A stretch of 64,000 nucleotides of DNA from Sutcliffiella horikoshii (GTDB lineage: Bacteria; Bacillota; Bacilli; Bacillales; Bacillaceae_I), in NCBI RefSeq assembly GCF_002157855.1, contig NZ_CP020880.1:2170001-2234000 (forward strand), written 5' to 3'. Positions 8,688 to 16,605 of this stretch are shown here, piece after piece; position 1 is the stretch's first letter; every line of letters begins with the position of its first letter. Under the pieces are notes generated by a model. That model was not told the DNA's origin and searched no databases. It was given only the letters and a program-made list of their open reading frames with translations. Made by a program: the position numbers and the translations under genes.

Positions 8688-9548
8688 CTATGCTTTTTCG
8701 GTGGTCGTTTTCGTTTCTGATTTGACTGCTTCACGGAAGGCTGCTTGAAACTTGCTTGTATATGGGCCTGGCTTTGCTTGTGAAAACGTGACACCGTCGA
8801 TTTTGATGATCGGCATGACTTCACTGGTTGTCGATGTGAGGAATACTTCATCTGCCTCCATCAGTTCCTCTTTATGGAAGGGTTGAATTTTATAGTCCCA
8901 ACCATTCGCATCCATGATTTCTAACAGTTTCCTTCTCGTAATCCCGTTCAAGATCAAGTTATTGGCTGGATGGGTCCGGAGAATTCCGTCTTTAACGATG
9001 AAAATATTAGAAGATGAACCTTCTGTTACAATCCCGTCTCTAATAAGAATCGACTCAAATGCACCAGCCTCACTTGCTTTTTGCTTTACCATAATATTGT
9101 AGAGCAAGTTTAAGCTTTTAATATCGCATCGAAGCCATCGTAAGTCTTCTGCCGTTATGGCTTCCACTCCATTTGTTTGCGCATCCTGTACACTTTTATA
9201 AGGAAGAGGATAGGCAACAAGTTGGGGAGTTAGTGTTTGATCATAATGGTGCGTCCTGTTAAAGACTCCTCTTGAAATTTGAAGGTAGAGTCCTCCATTT
9301 GTCATGTTATTAGCTTTAATAAGTTCAAGCAACCTATTACAAAGCTGTTCTGGTTGTTCGTTTAGTAGAATACCAATTTCTTTAGCACTTCTATACAACC
9401 TTGCAATATGTTCTTTTAGGGTAAAAGGAACTCCATCATAAATGTTGACAACCTCATATACCCCATCTCCAAACTGATACCCTCTGTCTTCAATATCCAC
9501 TTTTGCTTCATTTCTTTCCAGAATCTCATCATTCAGCAATACTTTCAT
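8688..9548 (-). CDS. dat: D-amino-acid transaminase
   Basis: A PLP-dependent class IV aminotransferase of 286 residues that interconverts D-alanine and D-glutamate with 2-oxo acids, supplying D-amino acids for peptidoglycan. Residues 1-40 (VLLNDEILERNEAKVDIEDRGYQFGDGVYE) are the family N-terminus. Lys144 in RCDIKSLNLLYNI is the PLP lysine. The DGIVTEGSSSNIF segment (about 172-184) contains the conserved Glu. Length fits D-amino-acid transaminase rather than branched-chain enzymes. It lies 21 nt after exoA on the same strand and may be co-transcribed with it. Confidence 0.93.
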   Translation of the reverse strand: MKVLLNDEILERNEAKVDIEDRGYQFGDGVYEVVNIYDGVPFTLKEHIARLYRSAKEIGILLNEQPEQLCNRLLELIKANNMTNGGLYLQISRGVFNRTHHYDQTLTPQLVAYPLPYKSVQDAQTNGVEAITAEDLRWLRCDIKSLNLLYNIMVKQKASEAGAFESILIRDGIVTEGSSSNIFIVKDGILRTHPANNLILNGITRRKLLEIMDANGWDYKIQPFHKEELMEADEVFLTSTTSEVMPIIKIDGVTFSQAKPGPYTSKFQAAFREAVKSETKTTTEKA

Positions 9549-9569
9549 TTTTCAGCACCTCCGGCTGTG

Positions 9570-10334
9570 TTATTTATTCAAAATAAGTACAACAGGGCAA
9601 TGGTCACTTCCCATAATATGAGAGTGAATTTCAGCACCTTTTAACGAATCACGTAATAAATTTGAAACGATGAAATAATCAATCCGCCAACCGATATTCC
9701 TTTCACGGACCTTATTCATGTACGACCACCAAGTGTATTTATCAGTGGTTTCAGGATAAAAATGGCGGAACGAATCAGTAAATCCTTCTCCTAGCAATCT
9801 GGTCATCTTCCCTCTTTCTTCTTCTGTAAAGCCAGAATTGTTGCGGTTAGATTTAGGATTTTTCAAGTCAATTTCAGCGTGTGCTACGTTCAGGTCGCCG
9901 CATACAATGACGGACTTCTTTTGATCTAGCATTTTTATGTAAGCTAAGAATCGGTCCTCCCAATCCAGTCTGAACGGGAGTCTGGCCAAATCACGCTGAG
10001 AGTTTGGGGTGTACACATTGACCAAGAAAAAATTCTCGTACTCAAGTGTGAGTATCCTGCCTTCCGGTTCGCACTCTTCAGCCTTTTCCTCATTCAACCC
10101 ATAGAGCACTTGCAGTGGTTTCATTTTAGTAAAAACAGCCGTGCCTGAATATCCTTTTTTGATTGCATAGTTCCAATATTGATAATACCCTGGGGTTTCT
10201 AACTCGATTTGCCCCTCTTGAAGTTTTGTTTCTTGAATGCAGAAAATGTCCGCATTCATCTCGTTAAAATAATCCATGAATCCTTTTTTAACACACGCTC
10301 TAATTCCATTTACATTCCAAGATACTAATTTCAT
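9570..10334 (-). CDS. exoA: Exodeoxyribonuclease III / AP endonuclease
   Basis: A 254-residue Mg-dependent AP endonuclease and 3' exonuclease for base-excision repair, including spore DNA repair in Bacillus. The sequence shows the EEP-fold motifs in order: MKLVSWNVNGIRA, FCIQETKLQ, GYSGTAVFTK, VNVYTPNSQ, VCGDLNVAH (catalytic Asp and Asn), WRIDYFIVS and the C-terminal GSDHCPV with the catalytic Asp-His pair. It is complete and of normal length. The dat gene follows 21 nt downstream. Confidence 0.95.
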   Translation of the reverse strand: MKLVSWNVNGIRACVKKGFMDYFNEMNADIFCIQETKLQEGQIELETPGYYQYWNYAIKKGYSGTAVFTKMKPLQVLYGLNEEKAEECEPEGRILTLEYENFFLVNVYTPNSQRDLARLPFRLDWEDRFLAYIKMLDQKKSVIVCGDLNVAHAEIDLKNPKSNRNNSGFTEEERGKMTRLLGEGFTDSFRHFYPETTDKYTWWSYMNKVRERNIGWRIDYFIVSNLLRDSLKGAEIHSHIMGSDHCPVVLILNK

Positions 10335-10389
10335 AGGTGCATGTAATTCCCTTCTAAACTATTACTATATTTAGCCCAGTATATCAAAA

Positions 10390-10420
10390 AGAACCGCTTT
10401 TCAAAAAGAAAAGCGATTCC
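10390..10420 (-). terminator. Terminator of the DUF899-glyoxalase gene
   Basis: AATCGCTTTT (10409-10418) pairs with AAAAGCGGTT (10392-10401) on the bottom strand, followed by CTTTTTG. It lies 12 nt after the stop at 10432. Confidence 0.75.
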
Positions 10421-10431
10421 AACCTTGGTTA

Positions 10432-11349
10432 TTACACTTGAAATAGATGAAATTTTAATCCGAAAGGGTCACTTACCATCATACTTTTCTCGCTAAACTC
10501 CTTCGTAATGGTGCAGTTATTTGCGATTAAGACTCCCTTTGCATCTTCAATGTTATCAACAGCGAATTCAAAAAATACGGAATTGTCATGACCCTGGTTA
10601 TTATTTTTTTCAATATAAAAATTCAGCCCGTTCATAGTAAATTGTGTTTCAGAATTCGTACTTTTCTCGGGTTTAAAACCAAGGGTCCTGTGATAAAATT
10701 CTATAGCCTTTTCATACTCCTTCACTTGAACTGCTATGTTATTTGTTAACTGATATGGTGAACGCCCATTGATTTTTTTACTTGGTTTATAATCTTCGTA
10801 CCCTGATGGAAGTAAATCAAATAACGGCCATACAGAACAGAAATCATCTCCAGGTCCGAAAAAGGAACTTGCATGGCGGTATATAACCCCCTTGTCATCT
10901 TTTGAAAACACCGTCACGCCGGGGTAAAACCCTTCATTTACAACAAACCCCATATCTTCTTTAAATGATGTTCCTTTTGTGGACACAACCGGGAAGTTCC
11001 AGCTTCTTTCCGCTGCGAAGTTCTCTTGCACTTCAGGTTCATCCGGAGTAGATACGACAAATGCTGCCTTCCTACGAATGTGATGGTATACACTTCTAAA
11101 TCCATCTGCCCACATCGTACAATAAGAACAGCTTTTTCCCATATTGTGCACCACGAATAATTCATCTTTATCTTCAAACAGATCTGCCAAGCTTACCTTT
11201 CCACGTTGAAAAGACGAGAAGACATAATTATCGACTTTCTCTTTTTCTATATTCCGTTTCATTTCTGCCAACTGCTTTTTCTTTTCAAGGATTTCCTTCT
11301 CGAGCTGTTGAATTTCTGTTAACATTTCCGTTTGATTCAATCCGACCAC
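10432..11349 (-). CDS. DUF899 thioredoxin-fold protein fused to a glyoxalase (VOC) domain
   Basis: A 305-residue two-domain protein. Residues 8-40 are a predicted coiled coil. Residues about 43-190 match DUF899, a thioredoxin/peroxiredoxin-like fold, with a CSYC pair at Cys74-Cys77 and the downstream FFGPGDDFCSVWPLFDLLP. Residues about 196-305 form a vicinal-oxygen-chelate (glyoxalase-type) domain with AVQVKEYEKAIEFYHRTLGF and DPFGLKFHLFQV. A redox or metal-dependent role is plausible, but no reaction is known to me for this combination. The start drawn is GTG at 11349; a TTG at 11340 with GGAG 8 nt upstream is a good alternative. The gene is monocistronic with its own terminator. Confidence 0.78.
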   Translation of the reverse strand: MVGLNQTEMLTEIQQLEKEILEKKKQLAEMKRNIEKEKVDNYVFSSFQRGKVSLADLFEDKDELFVVHNMGKSCSYCTMWADGFRSVYHHIRRKAAFVVSTPDEPEVQENFAAERSWNFPVVSTKGTSFKEDMGFVVNEGFYPGVTVFSKDDKGVIYRHASSFFGPGDDFCSVWPLFDLLPSGYEDYKPSKKINGRSPYQLTNNIAVQVKEYEKAIEFYHRTLGFKPEKSTNSETQFTMNGLNFYIEKNNNQGHDNSVFFEFAVDNIEDAKGVLIANNCTITKEFSEKSMMVSDPFGLKFHLFQV

Positions 11350-11499
11350 TCCACTCCCGATAGTATTTTATCTATCTATTATACAACCTTTAGCATAAAA
11401 TAAAATTTAATTTTCAAAAAACACAAAATATTTCAAGAGGGCCTTCATATAATAATACAACTACTACTTACCCACATTTCATGTAAAGGAGAGATGTTT

Positions 11500-11838
11500 A
11501 TGAGAGAAGCTCCTAATTATGGAGAATTTTACCCAAAGTCCTTGGTTCCGATTAATAAGGATGATCTTGTGATTTTTCTAGAAAAGGTGACGGACTTTGA
11601 GTGCTGTGATAGTTACAGCCATTGGTTGATTGCCCTTGAAGGCAGAGCAATGGGAACAGGAGAAGATTATTACCATTGGCAAGTAGTTGTGTTCCCGGCA
11701 GAAATTGGTGGAGGTTTCGACTATAAACATCCCCTATATGTTTCCTCCTTCTTCTTATCCATTGATGAGGCTATTGATTTCACTGCAGAAGTGGAACGGA
11801 TTGCAAGTGATGGGCAGCTTTATACAATCGCCGGGTAA
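11500..11838 (+). CDS. Small hypothetical protein (112 aa)
   Basis: I do not recognise this family. It is an acidic, aromatic-rich soluble protein with no signal peptide or membrane segment; motifs are DFECCDSYSHWLIALEGRA, YYHWQVVVFPAE and a C-terminal IDEAIDFTAEVERIA helix. ATG at 11500 is preferred over ATG at 11494 because AAAGGAG (11485-11491) lies 8 nt upstream of it but only 2 nt from the other. A weak AAAGAAAAAC/GTTTTTCTTT hairpin at 11856-11880 may end the transcript. It is flanked by the DUF899 fusion (divergent) and fixX (convergent). Confidence 0.65.
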   Translation: MREAPNYGEFYPKSLVPINKDDLVIFLEKVTDFECCDSYSHWLIALEGRAMGTGEDYYHWQVVVFPAEIGGGFDYKHPLYVSSFFLSIDEAIDFTAEVERIASDGQLYTIAG

Positions 11839-11982
11839 GAAAGAAAAGTGTAAAAAAAGAAAAACTCCATGTTTTTCTTTTTGCAAGCGTTTGTGAAAGA
11901 ATATACATATGCTTCCCCTTGGTTCCCTCTTCAAAAACCGCCTCTACAATTTAAAAAAGCCCACCGCTAATGCGATAGACTC

Positions 11983-12279
11983 TTAAGCTAAACGGAACAC
12001 AATTCCATGACCGCCTTTTGGATACTCCCATTTAATATTTTGATGGGGACAACCAATCCGACAGCTTCCACACTCATGACAACCCTCGTACCCGACATGC
12101 ATCCTAATATTTTCCCATTTATATATTTCTGCAGGACAAAAGATCGTACAGATTTTATCGGGGCATTTTGTTAAACAGATATCTTCATCCATCACGGTCA
12201 AATGTGATTTGGTGTCTGCATTAAAGCGAACCAGGTATTGTTTTTCCTCGATAGACTGACCCTTTTTCTGTTCACTCAT
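11983..12279 (-). CDS. fixX: FixX ferredoxin-like protein
   Basis: A 98-residue ferredoxin that accepts electrons from or passes electrons within the FixABCX complex. Two cysteine clusters are present, CLTKCPDKICTIFCP and CHECGSCRIGCP, the second being a classical 4Fe-4S ligand set. ATG at 12279 overlaps the fixC stop by one base (TAATG) and uses AAGGTGAT inside the fixC 3' end as ribosome binding site. A longer start at 12297 would overlap fixC needlessly. It is the last gene of a translationally coupled fixABCX operon. Confidence 0.9.
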   Translation of the reverse strand: MSEQKKGQSIEEKQYLVRFNADTKSHLTVMDEDICLTKCPDKICTIFCPAEIYKWENIRMHVGYEGCHECGSCRIGCPHQNIKWEYPKGGHGIVFRLA

Positions 12280-13574
12280 TACTTCATCACCTTCCATGCC
12301 CGGTATGCATCACGGGCTAGTTTGAGTTTTTCTTTTGGTGAGCCAAGATCCTTCCAAATCTTTTTCTGCTTCTCCCACTTGGACTTACCATCAACTGTAA
12401 ACATCTGGCTGGCTGCACGGTTGACCATCGGGATGTACTGATCAAAGTATTGTGGAAACTTATTAAAGTGATGAGTGGAATCCTTGTATTTTTTCATATC
12501 CTGACCCACAAAGCTCTTCATTAGATTAACGCGATACTGATCCAGTGTCCGTTCGGAGAAGTCCCCTACAGACATGGCTTCAAGAATAGTGGATGCCGCC
12601 AACCTTCCTGAGGTCATCGCAAGGTTCGATCCTTCGCGGTGGATGGCATTCACGAGCTGTGCCGCGTCCCCTACCACTAATACCCCGTCTGCCACGATAC
12701 GCCCCATCGATTTCAAGCCACCTTCTGGTATCAGATGCGCCAGGTATTCTACTGGTTCTCCGCCAGCAAGATACGGTCGTACCATTGGATGTGTTTTCAC
12801 ATATTCCAACAGCTCATATGGTCTTATTTTATGCTCAATTAATCCGGATAGAAGTGTTCCTACCCCGATACTTAACGTATCTTTATTTGTATACAGGAAT
12901 CCTGTTCCAAGAATCCCTTTTGTGGCATCTCCCAAAAGCTCAATGGTACAGCCCTGGTTCTTTTCGAGGTTGAAACGATCCTCAATCACCTTACTGTCTA
13001 GCTTGATGATTTCCATTGTGGCAAGAGCCACTTCATCAGGGCGATATTCCTTGTGGAAACCAAGCGATTTACCTAGCAAGGAATTCACACCATCTGCAAG
13101 GACCACTACATCTGCATAGACTTCCCCGTCAGGGCGATCTGTCCTAACCCCCACTACTTTTCCGTTTTCCACAATACACTCCAGGACAACTGTCTCATTG
13201 ACAAGTAATGCCCCCTGTTCCACCGCTTTCCCTGCGAACCATTGATCAAACTTCGCCCTTAGGACGGTAAAATTATTATAAGGTTCCTGTGCCCACTCCA
13301 AGCCTTTGTAACCAAATGTAACGGCGGATTCCTTGTCCATCATCATAAAACGCTGCTCGACAATCGGCCTTTCTAGCGGGGCTTCTTTATGAAAATCAGG
13401 AATAATATCCTCCATCATCTTTCTGTATAACACTCCGCCCATTACATTTTTAGATCCTGGGTATTCCCCTCTTTCCAAAAGAAGGACATTCGCACCACCC
13501 TTAGCAAGTTCATATGCACAAGAGATACCTGCAGGGCCTGCACCAACCACGATACAATCGAACTTTTCAGGCAT
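12279..13574 (-). CDS. fixC: FixC, FAD-dependent ETF:quinone oxidoreductase-like protein
   Basis: A 431-residue FAD protein related to electron-transfer-flavoprotein:ubiquinone oxidoreductase. Residues 5-34 hold the Rossmann dinucleotide motif VVGAGPAGISCAYELAKGG with LLLERG. The GVLVVGDAAQLVNAIHREGSNLAMTSGR segment near 300-330 is the second FAD contact typical of FixC/ETF-QO. In FixABCX complexes this subunit passes electrons to the quinone pool at the membrane. ATG overlaps the fixB stop by one base (TAATG), and the stop overlaps fixX in the same way, so stoichiometric translation is expected. Confidence 0.93.
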   Translation of the reverse strand: MPEKFDCIVVGAGPAGISCAYELAKGGANVLLLERGEYPGSKNVMGGVLYRKMMEDIIPDFHKEAPLERPIVEQRFMMMDKESAVTFGYKGLEWAQEPYNNFTVLRAKFDQWFAGKAVEQGALLVNETVVLECIVENGKVVGVRTDRPDGEVYADVVVLADGVNSLLGKSLGFHKEYRPDEVALATMEIIKLDSKVIEDRFNLEKNQGCTIELLGDATKGILGTGFLYTNKDTLSIGVGTLLSGLIEHKIRPYELLEYVKTHPMVRPYLAGGEPVEYLAHLIPEGGLKSMGRIVADGVLVVGDAAQLVNAIHREGSNLAMTSGRLAASTILEAMSVGDFSERTLDQYRVNLMKSFVGQDMKKYKDSTHHFNKFPQYFDQYIPMVNRAASQMFTVDGKSKWEKQKKIWKDLGSPKEKLKLARDAYRAWKVMK

Positions 13575-14596
13575 TAAACCTCTACCTCCTCTCCATGTAA
13601 AGCTTTATGGAATTCCTTTACAAGCAACGGGACGATTTCAAATGCATCCCCGACGATCCCATAATGGCAGGAATTGAAAATGGCTGCATCAGGGTCTTTA
13701 TTAATGGCGATAATCATTCCTGAGTTCTTCATTCCCACAATATGCTGGATCGCCCCGGAGATGCCGATGGCAAAATATATCTTTGGTGTCACCGTGACCC
13801 CTGTCTGGCCGACCTGATGATGGTGCTCGATCCAGCCTGCTTCGACTACATCCCGGCTTGCCCCAACCACTGCTCCAAGCGTTTTTGCAAGTTGATGGAC
13901 AAGTTCAAATCCTTGTTCACTTCCAAGACCTTTTCCGCCAGCGACGACAATATCCGCTTCATCAATTCTTATCTTTTTGGTGGTTTCCCTGACAATCTTT
14001 AATACTTTTGTACGCATATCGTCTTCTTTGATATCAATTTGCTCTGCAATTAACTGACCTGCACGACCCTTCTCAGGTTGGAGCGCTTTCATCACTTTCG
14101 GCCGGACCGTAGCCATTTGTGGACGGTACTTTTTACAAAGGATGGTCGCCATGATGTTCCCCCCGAATGCCGGGCGACTTGCCAAAAGTAATCCCGTATC
14201 TTCTTCTACATCCAGTTCGGTTGTGTCTGCAGTTAAGCCAGTTGGAAGATCCGTCGCTACAGCACTAGCAAGGTCCTTACCAGTCGATGTGGCCCCGTAC
14301 AAAATGATCTCCGGCTTGTACTTTTCACTGCAATGGAGTAGTGCTTTCATAAAAGATTCCGTACGATACAATTGGAAAATCGGTTGGTCATATACATAAA
14401 CCTTATCTGCTCCATATTCAAAAACTGTATCTGAAAGCCCTGTAACATTTTCACCAATGATAATTCCAGCAAGCTCCACTCCACGTTTGTCTGCAAGCGT
14501 TCGACCGGCCCCAAGCAGTTCCAAGGAAACCGGTGCGATTTTCCCTTCATTTTCTTCAATGAAAACCCAGACCCCGCTATAATCCTCAAAACTCAC
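13574..14596 (-). CDS. fixB: FixB, electron transfer flavoprotein alpha subunit
   Basis: A 340-residue ETF alpha-type subunit. The N-terminal part (VWVFIEENEGKIAPVSLELLGAGRTLAD) and the C-terminal FAD domain with VVAGGKGLG, VGASRDVVEAGW and QVGQTGVTVTPKIYFAIGISGAIQH identify the family. It pairs with FixA to bind FAD and carry out NADH-driven bifurcation in the complete complex. The start codon is GTG at 14596, overlapping the fixA stop as GTGA, with GAGGGG about 6 nt upstream inside fixA. The stop overlaps fixC. Confidence 0.93.
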   Translation of the reverse strand: MSFEDYSGVWVFIEENEGKIAPVSLELLGAGRTLADKRGVELAGIIIGENVTGLSDTVFEYGADKVYVYDQPIFQLYRTESFMKALLHCSEKYKPEIILYGATSTGKDLASAVATDLPTGLTADTTELDVEEDTGLLLASRPAFGGNIMATILCKKYRPQMATVRPKVMKALQPEKGRAGQLIAEQIDIKEDDMRTKVLKIVRETTKKIRIDEADIVVAGGKGLGSEQGFELVHQLAKTLGAVVGASRDVVEAGWIEHHHQVGQTGVTVTPKIYFAIGISGAIQHIVGMKNSGMIIAINKDPDAAIFNSCHYGIVGDAFEIVPLLVKEFHKALHGEEVEV

Positions 14597-15423
14597 TTCG
14601 ATCCCCTCATTTCTGCAAACAACTCTTTCTTGTCCAACACTACTGATAGCAACTGTTGAACCTGTTCGTCCGGGTTGCCCTCCAGTATCTTTCCACCTTC
14701 TGGTTTAGGAGGTCCCCATACTTTTGCAACAATGGTTGGAGAGCCCTTTAACCCTAGTTGTTTCCTGTCAATATCCTCCAGGTCATTGACCGACCAAATA
14801 ACAGGTTGATATCGGGCCGCCTTTAGCATGTTAGGAAAAGAAGAATAGGGAACCTCGTTAATCTCTTTTTCTACCGAAAGCAGACAAGGCAATGTGGTCT
14901 GCACGATTTCATACCCATCTTCAAGTTTCCTGTGTACCACCAAATAGCTATCCTCTTTTTGCATCTCGACGACTTTATTGACAGATGTCAATGGTGGTAT
15001 ATCAAGACGGCGGGCAATGCCGGGCCCTACTTGTCCTGTATCACCATCAATGGTCATTTTTCCGCAGATAATCAAATCGACCGGCTTGATTTCGCTGATC
15101 TTATTGATTGCCTTTGTCAATGCATAACTGGTTGCTAAGGTGTCCGCTCCGGCAAAAGCCCTGTCAGAAATCATATATCCCTCGTCGGCCCCAATCTCGA
15201 TGCATTTCCGAATGGCTTTAACTGCTGGTGGTGGCCCCATCGTGACAACTGATACGGTTCCTCCATATTTATTTTTCAGGCGTACAGCCTCTTCTACCGC
15301 ATGGGCATCATAAGGATTCAATATCGCCGGTGCACTGGCTCGGTCCATCGTATTCGTTTTCGGATTCATCTTAATTACTTTTGTATCCGGTACTTGCTTT
15401 ATACAGGCAACAATGTGAAGCAA
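14593..15423 (-). CDS. fixA: FixA, electron transfer flavoprotein beta subunit
   Basis: A 276-residue ETF beta-type subunit with IVACIKQVPDTKVIKMNP at the N-terminus, AILNPYDAHAVEEAVRLK and VVTMGPPPAVKAIRKCIEIGADEGYMISD, the family nucleotide-binding segments. The start is TTG at 15423: AGGAGGG lies 7 nt upstream, and the protein then begins at the conserved LHIVACIKQ. An in-frame ATG at 15465 would add 14 unconserved residues and has no good ribosome binding site. It is the first gene of the fixABCX operon; the LysR gene upstream ends in its own terminator. Confidence 0.92.
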   Translation of the reverse strand: MLHIVACIKQVPDTKVIKMNPKTNTMDRASAPAILNPYDAHAVEEAVRLKNKYGGTVSVVTMGPPPAVKAIRKCIEIGADEGYMISDRAFAGADTLATSYALTKAINKISEIKPVDLIICGKMTIDGDTGQVGPGIARRLDIPPLTSVNKVVEMQKEDSYLVVHRKLEDGYEIVQTTLPCLLSVEKEINEVPYSSFPNMLKAARYQPVIWSVNDLEDIDRKQLGLKGSPTIVAKVWGPPKPEGGKILEGNPDEQVQQLLSVVLDKKELFAEMRGSK

Positions 15424-15560
15424 ATCTTTTCCCTCCTGCCCATTATCTATTTGTCTATTTGACATGATGATTAGTAATATATATTCGTCCCACTACTATT
15501 ACTATATAAAGTTAATAAAGAGAAAATACCGATTTTTATAGATTTGTTGACAAGCAGGGA

Positions 15561-15602
15561 AAAGAAAAAACATTACTCCTAATGTTTGGGGAGTAATGTT
15601 TT
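15561..15602 (-). terminator. Terminator of citR
   Basis: AAACATTACTCC (15590-15601) pairs with GGAGTAATGTTT (15568-15579), with a long T-rich tail on the bottom strand. It separates citR from fixA. Confidence 0.9.
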
Positions 15603-15616
15603 AGTAATTGTCATTG

Positions 15617-16495
15617 TTAAATTCTATATTGAGATAAAAACTTCAGAAACTCCTTTTGTAACAAATGCTCATATTTCATCAGTGCGTAGGTTTTTGCATC
15701 GGGTAAAATTATCGATCGGCATTCAACTTCGAGTAGCCTTCCTTCTAACAATTCACGCCTTACAGTGGATTTTGGTAAAATGGAAACTCCTAGACCCTCT
15801 ATAATAAACCGCTTAGTTATATGCGTCTGGGACACCTTCATCATTTTTGTATATGGATACTTTGACTTTATCTGCTGACATAAATCGTCCCAATACCCAG
15901 GGTGATTGTGCGTCAATAAGGTATTTTGGCGAAAGATATCCTCTTCTTCGAGTGGTGATCCGGTCTCCAAATCGAAGCCATCGTGAGGCACAACCAAAAC
16001 CATGGGATCTTCATATAAGGAATGGCATTTCAGATCCGTTTTTCTGTTAGGCAGACATGATAATCCGATATCCACTTCTTCCTGCTCAACTGCCAATTCA
16101 ATGTTGATAGATTCAATTATTTTCACGGATATTTCTATGTTTGAGTGGGCTTGAATGAATTGTTTTAGCACAAAAGGCAAGATAGTATCTGCAATTAATG
16201 GTGAAATTCCGATTGTGAGTTGTGATGTAAACCCCTGCTGAATAGAATGCAACTCCGAGATTCCCTCTTCATGAAAAGCTAGTAACGTTTTTGCATGTTT
16301 TAAGTAACTTCTACCCGCCTCGGTCAACATCACTCTTCTTCCCTTTCTAACAAACAAATCCGCCCCCACTTCCTTTTCTAATTGTTTGATATGTACAGTC
16401 ACCGTAGGTTGTGAGATATACAATAGTTCAGATGCTTTTCTGAAATTCCCATGTTCTGCAGCGATTACAAATGTTTTGAGCCAATTAAGTTCCAC
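15617..16495 (-). CDS. citR: LysR-family regulator, CitR-like repressor of citrate synthase
   Basis: A 292-residue LysR-type regulator. Residues 1-60 form the winged HTH (MELNWLKTFVIAAEHGNFRKASELLYISQPTVTVHIKQLEKEVGADLF), followed by linker and two effector-binding lobes. It is divergent from a citA-type citrate synthase, exactly as citR-citA in B. subtilis, where CitR represses citA. The intergenic region contains a long perfect palindrome (16559-16582) that is a good operator candidate. The symbol rests on synteny and family, not on a direct sequence comparison. Confidence 0.82.
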   Translation of the reverse strand: MELNWLKTFVIAAEHGNFRKASELLYISQPTVTVHIKQLEKEVGADLFVRKGRRVMLTEAGRSYLKHAKTLLAFHEEGISELHSIQQGFTSQLTIGISPLIADTILPFVLKQFIQAHSNIEISVKIIESINIELAVEQEEVDIGLSCLPNRKTDLKCHSLYEDPMVLVVPHDGFDLETGSPLEEEDIFRQNTLLTHNHPGYWDDLCQQIKSKYPYTKMMKVSQTHITKRFIIEGLGVSILPKSTVRRELLEGRLLEVECRSIILPDAKTYALMKYEHLLQKEFLKFLSQYRI

Positions 16496-16558
16496 CTATT
16501 CACACCTCTTATTATATATATTAATTAATTACTTTAATAATATTTAATATTCTTAATC

Positions 16559-16582
16559 ACTATTATTTTATAAAATAATAGT
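16559..16582. promoter_or_regulatory. 24-bp perfect palindrome in the citR-citA gap
   Basis: The bases from 16559 to 16582 form a perfect inverted repeat centred on TTTATAAA with outer arms ACTATTATT/AATAATAGT. It lies 23 bp upstream of the citA start and includes a TATAAA that could be the citA -10 element, a position suited to repression. LysR proteins bind such AT-rich dyads. Binding by CitR is inferred from context. Confidence 0.6.
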
Positions 16583-16605
16583 AATAAAAGAAAGGATGAT
16601 GGAAA

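Noticed and set aside
12574-13119. Long open frame on the top strand (181 codons) opposite fixC.
   Set aside because: It is antisense to a clearly conserved flavoprotein gene, has no ribosome binding site and its residues are a mirror of fixC codons.
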